Assembly: GCA_945859605.1 (NCBI GenBank)
Contig: OX243814.1
Span: forward strand, 39,737,802 to 39,801,801
Source: Lumbricus rubellus
Lineage: Eukaryota > Annelida > Clitellata > Crassiclitellata > Lumbricidae
DNA length: 64,000 nucleotides
Direction of reading: 5' to 3'
Shown: positions 15,301-24,700 of the stretch, one piece after another
How positions within the stretch are numbered: position 1 is the stretch's first letter
How the letters are laid out: each line of letters opens with the position of its first letter
Notes under the pieces: model-generated
Told to the model about the DNA's origin: nothing
The model's input: the letters and a program-made list of their open reading frames with translations, nothing else
Databases searched by the model: none
Translations under genes and position numbers: made by a program

Positions 15301-16838
15301 AAGTCTTGTTCGGTGTTGTCTCAATAAGTCTCGCGAAAACTGTCTTTAGTGCTGGCGCTATAAAATTGGTCTCATATCAGGAAACAAAATATAATTCGTC
15401 TATAGAGGTGACGCTATGTCTAAGGATCTTGTAATCATAAAATTTATTGGTCCTTTAATAACATGAGAACTGGTGGGTCTGCGTTGGTGGCTTTTTATCA
15501 TTGAAACTCCGCAGCACTGCAGTAAAAGATTCCTCGAGCGAGCATGTAACTGTATTGGACTTTGTGTCTTACTGTCAGTCGTGATAGTCCTGACAACTTA
15601 CGCATTTGCTTTGGTCAGTCTCAGAACTCTACTGTGCATGTGTAATTGAAATGATCTTGAAGTTTGAAGTCTTGCATGCAACATAACCTTGAGGCATGTC
15701 AATGGAACTCGAAATTGATGTTATATTTTTTTATGAACCATACTTCAATTTGTCTTTTAGGGTGAGCATATGACACGTAGCTGTCGTGTAGTTGACTATG
15801 TGGTAAAAGTTGGTGATGATATCTGCGAAAACATTGACCTAACTGACAACCAATTGAGATGCAAACCCCTGAAGCAACAGCCACAGTCCAAGAATAACAC
15901 ATCGATCTACTGCGATCGTCTCGTTAGCGTTCAAGTATGTAAAACTCTATGAATAGGTCTAGTTGTTCACAGGTGCAATACCGATGATAGAGGACGGTTA
16001 CCACAAACTCAAGGAGAAGGCGCTACAAAAAATGGAGTGGCAATATTTTTGCATTCGAATCTTGATTTGATTTTGATTTGAATCTGCCTATAGGCCTTGG
16101 AGCAGAGAACCTGAAGAAGAAAAAGGAGACAATAAAATAATTTATTGTTGAAGCTTTTATGGCACTACAATGTGACTATAATAGCTTTAATGAGTCGCAC
16201 ACTTAATATACGCGTTCGTGTTATCGTCCAACAAAATGTTTTGTCCTTTGAACATCAAAAGTGGCTAAAATCTGAACACAAAAAGTCGCTAAAATAACAG
16301 AAAATAAAAAAATATTTTCGGTCACGTTCAGCTATAAATTATGCACCATAGCATTAACTGACAATCTCAGAACTGATTAACCCGTTATCGACACACAAAT
16401 AGTTGTGCTGTGTAGAGATGGATTGTTAGAAACTTCAATCATTTATGTGATTTAATTTCAGCTTATTTCTTGTTTCAGATACACCTAGGTTTCAAGACTT
16501 ATCAATACGCCTGCATGAAATACTCAACTCGTCCGTTGGCCTTGATAATTGGATTGGCTGTTGGACTCTCGTCTTTCGTTATTATTATTCTTTTGATAAT
16601 CGTGATCGTCTGCTGTTGCCAGAGATCCAGAAATCGCCGGAACAAGTCAACCAACATAACTTTAGACACAAACAGTACTTCTGCTGCAAGTGAAGCGTAT
16701 GAGACACAATCAGATCAGCTGTATGCTAATGCAGCATATTTACAACCATCAGCTAAATCCTATGCTGATGAGTCGTATCTTCAGCCATCGGCTCCGTTGC
16801 ATGCTAGTGGGTCATATTTGCGACCTTCATCTCAATAG
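6298..16838 (+). CDS. R2: complete three-Ig, plexin-stalk, tyrosine-tail receptor
   Basis: Ten exons join into one open frame of 786 residues: 6298-6343, 8488-8823, 9296-9652, 10060-10302, 11918-12071, 12426-12602, 13530-13653, 14336-14725, 15761-15934 and 16479-16838. Together they total 2361 nt, divisible by three. The product is a type I membrane protein: signal peptide, three Ig-like domains, IPT/TIG modules, a loop with two furin-type sites, a last IPT domain, one membrane helix and a short tyrosine-rich tail. The IPT-to-membrane part follows plexin order closely (GGT…VTGT, CRMPSV, LGFI, IKG, a …CENIDLTDNQLRC strand, then LVSVQIHLGF). Sema, PSI and cytoplasmic GAP domains are absent. It is the best reference copy of the array. 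Ligand and function are unknown; an immune or recognition role is inferred from the tandem array, the Ig domains and the tail. Confidence 0.85.
6790..7138 (+). mobile_element. LINE-like 3' UTR fragment
   Basis: The segment contains CTTTTTCCGGGCTTCCTGTT and ends in TGGCAATAAATAAATAATA repeats. A related 3' tail is at 14884-15183. Only the untranslated end is seen, so the family is uncertain. Confidence 0.4.
7436..7803. mobile_element. hAT-type MITE, 368 bp
   Basis: The ends are CAGAGGCGTAGC and GCTACGGCCCTG. A perfect 8-bp duplication, GTTTGATA, occurs at 7428-7435 and 7804-7811. The inside repeats a GGTCATCAACTTTT-like unit. It lies in intron 1 of R2. Confidence 0.85.
8265..8360 (+). repeat. 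LINE/SINE 3' tail relic in R2 intron 1
   Basis: GTCGGGAGCACCTCTGAG … GGTGCTATATAAATACTTT ends in (GAAT)n. The same tail sits at the matching place in R3 (about 19597-19690), so it predates the R2/R3 duplication. Confidence 0.5.
8488..8823 (+). CDS. R2 exon 2: Ig-like domain 1
   Basis: 112 codons, phase 1-1. The Ig core is visible: SMSCSSTLG with the first Cys, INWYLV with the core Trp, and AGTFTCSD with the second Cys. Compared with R3 and R5 it has an extra five codons around SMDSNIS, made by a small duplication of ATATCCATG. Confidence 0.8.
9296..9652 (+). CDS. R2 exon 3: Ig-like domain 2
   Basis: 119 codons, phase 1-1. It begins after TTTGTAG and contains IRYSCNLVY, then [14 protein letters not shown] and LLPGSATN, all shared by R2-R5. 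It is a divergent Ig fold with an extra Cys pair and no clear core Trp. The closing Cys codon is split by the intron (T/GT). Confidence 0.7.
10060..10302 (+). CDS. R2 exon 4: Ig-like domain 3
   Basis: 81 codons, phase 1-1. It is a compact Ig domain: [15 protein letters not shown] and GSYQCIAS give the Cys-Trp-Cys core. NGS and NYS offer N-glycosylation sites. Confidence 0.8.
10408..10630 (-). mobile_element. CR1-like LINE 3' end, minus strand
   Basis: It is the reverse complement of the 3' end of the LINE at 55236-56145: the (ATTACA)-like tail, GCGCCACTTCAAGAG, GGCGCTCCCGACCTGACACC and the C-terminal coding part. It is 5' truncated and lies in the R2 intron after Ig3. Confidence 0.75.
10631..11917. 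other. R2 intron, no further feature
   Basis: Remaining intron between the Ig3 exon and the first IPT exon. Near 11340-11470 there is a GGTCATCAGATTTTTTCGG-type stretch like the inside of local MITEs. The last 220 bp align with the matching R3 intron at 28262-28505. Confidence 0.4.
11918..12602 (+). CDS. R2 exons 5-6: first IPT/TIG domain
   Basis: Exons 11918-12071 (phase 1 to 2) and 12426-12602 (phase 2 to 2). The start, [16 protein letters not shown], is the classic IPT opening P..GP..GGT. The second exon closes this domain and opens the next with FTYRGNPEITGISPTTF, as plexins do between IPT2 and IPT3. Confidence 0.75.
12603..13529. other. R2 intron between IPT exons
   Basis: The first part aligns with R3 29413-29753. 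About 12840-13400 is extra compared with R3, without recognisable ends or coding content. Confidence 0.4.
13530..14725 (+). CDS. R2 exons 7-8: IPT domain with two furin-type sites
   Basis: Exon 13530-13653 opens with [14 protein letters not shown]. Exon 14336-14725 (130 codons, phase 0-0) continues with [13 protein letters not shown] and then RSKR/D and RHKR/Y, 22 residues apart. It resumes plexin-like at VISLGFILGGY…FSPPEINF…ELISIK. In plexins the PSV-to-LGF loop is short; here it is enlarged by roughly 35 residues that hold both cleavage motifs. The donor at 14726 is GTTGGC, also used by R3. Confidence 0.75.
14884..15183 (+). mobile_element. LINE 3' UTR insertion with empty site in R3
   Basis: R2 reads …GTCTCGAGACATCA, then about 300 bp ending in GAATAAATAAATCA, then CAAGACATG. 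R3 (about 32170-32190) reads straight through as GTCTCGAGACATCACAAGAC. So the insertion came after the R2/R3 split. Confidence 0.55.
15761..16838 (+). CDS. R2 exons 9-10: last IPT domain, membrane helix, tail
   Basis: Exon 15761-15934 (58 codons) encodes GEHMTRSCRVVDYVV… with Cys pairs as in plexin IPT4. Exon 16479-16838 encodes the closing strand IHLGFKTYQY, the helix LALIIGLAV…IIVIVCCC, the basic stop QRSRNRRNK and a tail with YETQ, YANA, YLQP, YADE, YLQP and YLRP. The repeats have an 11-12 residue rhythm around Y-L-Q/R-P-S. Confidence 0.8.
15981..16130 (+). mobile_element. RTE-like LINE tail relic, shared with R3
   Basis: It contains GAGGACGGTTACCACAAACT and GAGTGGCAATATTT, remains of the RTE C-terminus (MEDGY..LKEKA). 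The same relic at 33925-34069 occupies the matching intron of R3, so it was inserted before that duplication. Confidence 0.5.
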
Positions 16839-17140
16839 TATGCCAACGAGACGTTATTCCGGGTTAATAGGGTGTTAGACCTTAATACTCTTTGAGACGA
16901 GCTTTCTCAACAGAGATTGCAATTTTGCTTCATCTTTGCTAGTATAAATAATTCACTTTAACATTAACGCTTTGAAGTCTACATGTATGTATAATTTTGT
17001 ATATAGCAAAGAATTCATTGCACCAGCAGAACATTTTACATTCGCCGGGTAAATAATAATTATTTTTCCGATTCACTTCCAGCATCTGTTTATAATGGTT
17101 TAAATGCTTGACTTTTTGTGTACAGTACTGACTTCCTTGC

Positions 17141-17212
17141 CTACCATCTTGTAATTCCAAGTGATAATTATAATATAATTATCACTTGGAATTAAAAGAT
17201 GGTATTCATATT
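17141..17212. repeat. Inverted duplication (hairpin)
   Basis: TACCATCTTGTAATTCCAAG and its inverted copy CTTGGAATTAAAAGATGGTA flank an AT-rich centre. At the corresponding site downstream of R3 (about 36125-36160) only one arm is present. Confidence 0.7.
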
Positions 17213-17217
17213 ATGAT

Positions 17218-17515
17218 CATTCATCTAAGTTGGCTAACCCGAACTGCGATTTAAGAATGACCGCAGAGACCAATTCAATAGATTTACTATAGCGCAGTTA
17301 CAATGCTCAGGACATCAATCGAAACTTACTTCGTGTTTTATTTTAATAATTATTGCTACTATTGTTGTTATTGTTATTGCCATAAATTCCCATAATAATA
17401 ATAAATATTAGCCTATGACTATCGAGTCTATCATTTACCTGTGATATAGGCATGATCCTTCAAGTTATTTAAACAAAATTGTGCTACGACATAAAATGAC
17501 ATTTGGAACTGTTAT

Positions 17516-17591
<76 letters not shown>

Positions 17592-17767
17592 GTTGTAAAT
17601 ATTATAATATTATCATTATTGTTTTCAAGATTAGAGTCGTCTCTTTTGATAGCACATGGTCATTTCCTACGTCGTACCAATGATTGGTGCAAATTAGATG
17701 CGCCAAATGAGGCAAACGAACCACCACCAGAACAACTGCGTGACAACGAGGGATATTTACGACCATT
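17218..17767 (+). pseudogene. Broken remnant of another receptor copy
   Basis: From 17220 the sequence follows the last intron of R1 (matching R1 about 2410-2940, including TGCTCAGGACATCAATCGAA and CTACGTCGTACCAA). It then jumps at 17697 into the tail exon (NEANEPPPEQLRDNEGYLRP, matching R1 3487-3560). The intron end, exon start and membrane helix are missing, a deletion of about 0.55 kb relative to R1. It shows that the array once held a further R1-like segment between R2 and R3. Confidence 0.75.
17517..17591 (+). repeat. (CAT)n microsatellite
   Basis: About 25 trinucleotide units in the remnant copy, at the place matching the R1 intron array. Confidence 0.95.
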
Positions 17768-17769
17768 CT

Positions 17770-18195
17770 ATTTCGCGATCGCTATTTTCGTCAATCCAGC
17801 TTCTATTTTAGATTTTTTTAAATATGAAAATACCTTCATCCAGCTTCCATTTCTCATGCGTTATATTCGTCAATCCAGCTTCTATTTCCTATATCAAAAT
17901 ATCTTCATCCAGCTTTCATTTATTATGCGTTATTTTAGTCAATCCAGCTTCTATTTCATATCTATGAATACTTTCATCCAGCTTCCATTTCTTATGCGTT
18001 ATTTTCGTCAATCCAGCTTCTATTTCACCTGTAAAAGAATCTTCATCCAGCTTCCATTTCTTATGCGTTATTTAAGTCAATCCAGCTTCTATTTTATATC
18101 TAAAAATATTTTCATCCAGCTTCCATTTCTCATGCGTTATTTTCATCAATCCAGCCTTCATTTCACCTCTAAAATAATTTATTCTAGCTTCCATT
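17770..18195 (+). repeat. 69-bp tandem minisatellite
   Basis: About six copies of a unit with CTTCATCCAGCTTCCATTTC and GTCAATCCAGCTTCTATTTC; successive units start near 17834, 17903, 17972, 18041 and 18110. The period of 69 is divisible by three and one frame stays open across the array, giving 23-residue repeats around FIQLPFLMRY. No start or splice context supports real coding. Confidence 0.85.
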
Positions 18196-18372
18196 TCTCA
18201 AGCTCTGGATCAGTTGTGTGTAGACCAATTGTCGTTAGACCAGTTGCCTGTAGACAAGTTGTCGTTCGACGAGTTGTCTGTACACACCGCTTAAATAGAA
18301 GTAGGATGAAGGTATTTTTACCATCTGACATAGAAGCTGGATGCATGTTGAAATACTTGAATGCGGTTATGA

Positions 18373-18476
18373 TCGCGCGCGGTAATGAGCGTGCGCGGTT
18401 GTGTGAATCGCGGTTTTGTGAATCGCGGTTTTGTGTGCGCGGTTTTGTGTGCGCAGTTTTGTATGCGCGGTTTTGA
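18373..18476 (+). repeat. GC-rich short tandem repeat
   Basis: Degenerate units of GCGCGGTTTTGTGT and CGGTTTTGTGAATCG. A related CAGTTGCCTGTAGACAAGTT repeat lies just before it at 18210-18285. Confidence 0.7.
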
Positions 18477-18608
18477 TAGTAAACCCTCTGCCCCTCTCAA
18501 ACATGACAAATACGACAAAAAGCAAATAATATAGCGCTATAGTCTGAAGAGATCACGAATCTATATGTAAGGACACGCATGAGCAAAGCTTGTGAAAAGA
18601 TTGGCCAG

Positions 18609-18715
18609 TATATATAGTTTAGCTGCATCAGTTTCAGTGCAGACGAAGACAGTTTCTTGCCTAAAGTAACTGCAGAGTAGACAGTGTTGCAGAGGGCGCA
18701 CAGAGAAGCAACAGA
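18609..18715 (+). promoter_or_regulatory. R3 core promoter and 5' UTR
   Basis: TATATATAG at 18609-18617 is followed by AGCTGCATCAGTTTCAGTGC. The downstream 5' UTR (GAAGACAGTTTCT, GCAGAGTAGACAGTGT) is conserved with R2. Confidence 0.55.
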
Positions 18716-21700
18716 ATGATGAAATATTTGTTATTGTCGTCGCTTCTAACCATTGCCTATGGTAAGAATTATTGCGAGCTGTAATAATTATTATTACATC
18801 GTCTTGTTACAGCAAGGCCGTAGCCAGGATTTGATTTTTTTGGGGGGGGGGGTGTTTCTTCGGCGGAGAATTTCTGACGACCTTTTTTAAGTCGTCAAAA
18901 TTTCTGACGACCATTTTTAGTCATCGAAAACAGCTTTCTTGCCATTTTCACCTAATTTCATGTTTTTCCATTGTGTGCTGGTGAATGTTGCAATGCAGTC
19001 TATTATTTCTTACATTTTTCATTTCGGCCCTTTCGGGGGTGTTTTCATGGTTTTATCTCATGCGAGCTGCCAACTCACTTGCTTCTTCAAATTTTATTTT
19101 CTCAGGTCTAGTCCGCTGGTCAGCCTGGTCTGTGAGATGCCATTGCAGCAACGACTGGGTTACAGCGCCATAATTGTACAAAAAAATTGTCATGATTGTC
19201 AAACATTTTAATGGATTTCCATCCCGAGTTCATCCCATGGTGTGTTCCCGAAGTCCGTGACGTTTTATTCGCTGATGCTTTGTTTCTAAAATTGATGGAT
19301 ATGAGATTCAATAGATTCAATGTCAACGACAAACTTCCATTGTCAATCTCAGCAATATTTTCACAGCACATCAGCCTCATGTTTTTGCTGTCTCTGTTAT
19401 CATCCTATCTCCTATCCCCCGAATGTCACTTTTTTATAATTTAGCCTACGTGTGCCAGCTGTGACACGTTCGTATCTCCATCATGCAAAACCTTGCTTTT
19501 TCTGAGGTTTTTTAGCGGTATGGAATGGTCTTCGCCTTGAGTTGCGCCAGTTGACATATTCTATTCTCACTAGAAAAACTGTTCGTTTTGGCCGTGCTGG
19601 AGTCGGAAGCACCTCTGAGTAATTTAGTGAAAAAGATCCTATGACCTACATGTAGGCTATATAAATACTTTACTTGAATGGGTGAATGAAAGAAAACACG
19701 ATAGCAAATAAGCTTAGGTTACAGCATTTACAGGTTTTCAGTACAAATCCGTAGCTAGGGGGTGTTTTGGGTGTTTGAACACCCCCTAAATGGAAAATGT
19801 AAAAATAATATGGGCCTAATGCATTTACTAGCACATGATGTAAAAATTATGAAATGAAACCATGAAAACACCCCCCCGCCCAAATGAAAATGTAAAAAAA
19901 ATAATAGCACATAATGATAAAAAACATGAAATTATGTGGTAAGAAAGCCGTTTCCGATGACTAAAAAAGGTCGTCAGAAATATTCCGCCGAAATCAAATC
20001 CTGGCTATGGCCTTGCTTCAGTATTACACCTGGGAATCACGTTTCGTGTTTTACTATGTTTTGTGTGTCTTCAGGTCTTGGTGTCTTTGGGCGTTTGATA
20101 AACACGCCACGTAATCAGTATACATTTGTGGATAGGACTGATATATCCATGAGTTGCTCCTCTACCCTTGGATCCCGTTCCATAAATTGGTATCTTGTAC
20201 AAGTTGGTGGTAGTTTCAACATTTCCATAGCGTCAGGATCTACAGTTTACTCGGAGTACGCTCAGCTGTACTGGATTGATCAACCGACAGAAGGTGAATC
20301 CAACCTGTTCATCAACAGACCAAATGATAACACAGCCGGAACATTCACCTGTTCAGACGGAGAAACATTTGCACACGCACAGCTTGTGGTACTGCGTGAG
20401 TATGATTGCATCTGAAAGTAAACGCTGTGCCTGTGCTACTGTCTTGGCAGCATAGGAACTTTATTCTGCTTATGGATCTAACAGTTACTTCTGAAGTGAC
20501 TTAATGAGCATTTGAAGAACAGGCCAAATGTCAATGAACGAAGTAGCCTATTCTCAATCGCATTACCAGTTGCTGCGAAATAGTTTATTTCTTAATGCAG
20601 CATATGACTGTCAGGAGGAGTAAAAATTGTGTTTGGGCCTACATTGATGACCAGTAATCATGAAGATGCGTCGGAAAGAAAACGACTGAACCTCTTAGCT
20701 TACATGGGCTGCATGTTATTTGACTGGCGTAGGTTATCTGCTTCACGTTATACAATGATCCTAAGATTAAGTGAAAGATCATAATTATTGGTGCTTGTAA
20801 CAATTTATGAACGTCTCTCAAACCTCCTGTGCTTGAATTACATGACTGAATCACTCAATTGGCAAGGTATTCCTCTGCCTGGCCAAATAGACCTACGGCA
20901 AAACCGTTCAAAAATAATTTAAATATCAAGAGGAGTAATTAATGTGTTAATACCGATGGGCATAGTAAAATAACGAGGCATAAATATTTTACGCTCATTG
21001 TTGTGCAACGAATATGTTGCAGATTCTTTCTGAAAGCTCTAAACTTGTTCATTAGCATTTCGGTGCTGTTTGTAGATGGCATCGGTATGTCTACTAACGC
21101 GACGGATGATCTCATCATTGGTGACGTTATTAGATATTCGTGCAATTTGGTCTACCTTCAAAAGCCATTCTTTAATCCGATTTTCTATCTAGCAAGATTT
21201 TGGCCTGCGGAAGAACTCGACAACAAGACTTTATTAGAGACGAAGATTTCGAATTCACTGACTACGGCAACGGCGAATTTTTATCAGACTGCGTCATGTC
21301 TTTCATTTATAAACATGCAGTGTGTGCTAAAGTTCGAGCAACCAGCTACTAAAGGAAACCTATTGCCAGGTTCTGCAACTAACGGCCTTTCTCCTGCGTT
21401 AGCGTTTAACTTTCATAGAGTGAAAGTGACATGTGAGTTCCTTGCAAACATTCTAATAGTGATATTGAAATTTAAAGTTTTAACCCATAGGCCCTAGGCC
21501 TATATGGCTAGCGTCAGTTTAAGCTGACACACAGAAAGTAGGCCTATATATTATACTAGCACAAACTGTAAAAACCATGAAATAAAACTCATGAAAACAC
21601 CAACCGAAATGAAAACGCAAAAAAATAGAATGCATTCACTAGCACTTAACGAAAAAAAACATGAAATTAGACGAAAAATTGTAAGAAAGCCGTTTCCGAC

Positions 21701-24700
21701 GACTAAAAAAGGTCTTCAGAAATTTTGACGACTTAAAAACGGTCGTCAGAAATCCCCCCTCGAAGAAACACCCACCCACCCAAATCAAAACCTGGCTACG
21801 GCCTTGGATGTTGGGCTCTTATCTTCATTGATCCTGAACTATTCAATCAGCTATCTGCATTGACACGTTCGTCGTTATACTAACTAGTACCCCAAATGCA
21901 TCATTCTGCTGTTACAAAACCAATATGGACTTTCGTTTTCTGGATCTTACGCACAGGGTGAGCCAGTGAATTTGCTCTGTAGTAGGCACTGTATTATAAT
22001 TATACACAAAACAATGCGATTGAAATCATTACCAAACTGACTTTGTTAATAATTTCATTTTGTATTTAAATTGCTATGTTAATTAATTATTGATTTTTAA
22101 CTGAAAGGATATGCACTATGAATTTGCACTGTAAGAGGCGCTCTATTGCAGACACAAAACAATGCACTTGAAATCATTACCAAGCTGACTTTGTCAATTT
22201 CATTCTTGGTATTTAAATTGCTATATTAATTAATTATTGATTTTTAACTGAACGGATATGCACAGGTTGAACCAATGACTTTGCACTGTAAGAGGCGCTC
22301 TATTACGGACACAAAACCATTCAATTGAAACTATTAGCCTACCAAGCTGACGTTGTCAAATTCATTATGTGTTTAAATTGTTAAATTAATTAATTATTGA
22401 TTTTTAACTGAAAGGATATGCTAGCAAAGAATTCGCAATTTTTTGACAGAAAATATAGGGCATGCAAACAGTGTTGCCACTGAGGTTTCAGAAAGAAACC
22501 CAGATTTCCTTCCGAAAAAAAAACAGAAAAACTCAGATCATTCATATACGCGATTTTAGACCCCCTTTGTTCAAATTACATGTAAGTTTGTTCTTCACTT
22601 GTTCGGATGAGGGTTAACAAAATGTTCATCATATGAGTCGAATAAAATGTAATTACAACTGTAAAGTATCAATTGTCAAAGCTGTCAGTACTCGGCATCC
22701 ATATCGACAAAAAGCTGAATCAATTTGATATTCATGTGCGGATTCGCAGCGCGTCAAGCCTACCAGACTTGTAGGCAACATAGGCCTACAGCACGCGTGG
22801 CTTAGGTTTATGAAGTTTTAAAGTTGTCCAAAGTTTCCGGCCAAATTTTCTTAGTAGGCCTACATCAACGATATACCCAACGTTTTAACCACCCAGAACA
22901 TTAATACTCTGCAACAACTATAGACCACTTCATAGAGGATTGACCTAACTTTACATAGGGCCTACATGTTCTTAGAGATGTCAATACGGCTTAACAAGAT
23001 GAGGTGTGACCTATAATATTGAAATGTCAAAATGCCTTGTTTCTGTGCAGAGCTATAGGCCTAATATTATTCTGCGTCACCAGGTTATAAATAATTTTTA
23101 TTTGTGAATTAACAACGTGGTATCTTGATTGTAGGGTTTAAACTTAATATTAGTTGAAAAATTATGTATCACAACCATTTTACACTGAATTTCATAGAAT
23201 ATTCATGTGTTGTAAATTATAGGCCTATAGGCCTACTAAATTGTCAACTCACCAAAATAAACCCAGATTTTGCCCGTAAAACCAAAAACCCAGACGAAAG
23301 CCAAAAAACCCAGATCTATTGGGAAAAACCCAGCTGTGGCATCACTGCATGTAAAAGTGGAAATCGAAATAAAAACCAAAGGCTAAAATTTAACTAAACC
23401 CGCGATAATGTTTCAAAAGCTGCTCGCTAACTTATAGGCCTGTAGCTATTTTGTCGATCAGAAATGATGCTGCTAACGATCTTGACTCTAGTAGGCTAAA
23501 ATCATTGCGGATTTTGCATTCATCAATGCTCTCAAGATTTGCTTGTGAATAGAAACCTCATAGGATTGAACCCACGCCATTGCAGATAGCCTAGTGCCTA
23601 ACAGGCTTGCAAAGGACGCTAAAACATTTTAATTATTAGCAGCCCTTTCCAGATATCAGATATTAAAAATAAATAAATAAAACATAAATATTGTTTTCAT
23701 GATAAGCCTATTAATAGATCCTGACCCAATGCTATTTTCAAGCGCCTGACTTGCATTTTGTGTCCATTGACCCATTTTTATTTCGATCTGCGCGATTTTA
23801 ACAGGTCTACAAAGGCTACATGATATTCTAAATGCCATATTAGCAGGAAGTCAACTTCGCATGTAATTTTGGCTTGAGGACTCGCCCACCGCGCTGCCTT
23901 GGGCCCCGCACACCCTAACGCCGGGCCTGAGCCGGAATGTAATGAACCAGTGTTCCTAGGTAGGGCTTGGCCAACACAACTAAGTCACAACATATAAGGC
24001 GTAATCAGCATCTTTAAAAAAATTTGGTCTACGAATCTACAGGGTGGGCCATACTAAGTAACCCCCTACGGTTTATAGCCCATATCTTGGTCAAACATAA
24101 GAATTTTTAACTGAAACTTTCAGTCTGAAAGGCAATTCATATTTACGTACAACGGCAAAGTTTCAACAAAATATTTCAAACAGAACAAAAGTTATACCAC
24201 ATTTAGTGAGGCCACCCACCGTTCTTTGACGATTCAAAAACGTAACACTGCAAAAAGTAGCAAAAACACGATTTTATTAAGCCTCACCTCAAATAATTGT
24301 TATCAAATAGCCTTGATATTGCCAGATGATCATTATTATTGCTATTTAAACTGAAACAGGGCCCCAGCGTAGCGGCACGTCACTGAGAAGTCACTTAGTA
24401 AGATGACAATCAAATTTGTGAATAAGGAATCTGTCAGATTAATCAGAGGTCCATCAAGAACTTTGCAAATGGGCTCGAAAGAAGTGTTGGCACTGGTGGT
24501 GGACACATTAAACACAAGTTGTGAAGCACTACCAATTTCATTTGACAACAGTTATTTGAGATGAGACTGAAAAAAATCGTGTTTTTGCTACTCTTTGTTG
24601 CGTTTCGTTTTTGAATCGTCAAAAAACGGAGGGTGGCCTCACTAAAAGTGGTATAACTTGTGTTGTGTTTAAAATATTTTGATGAAATCTGGCCATCATG

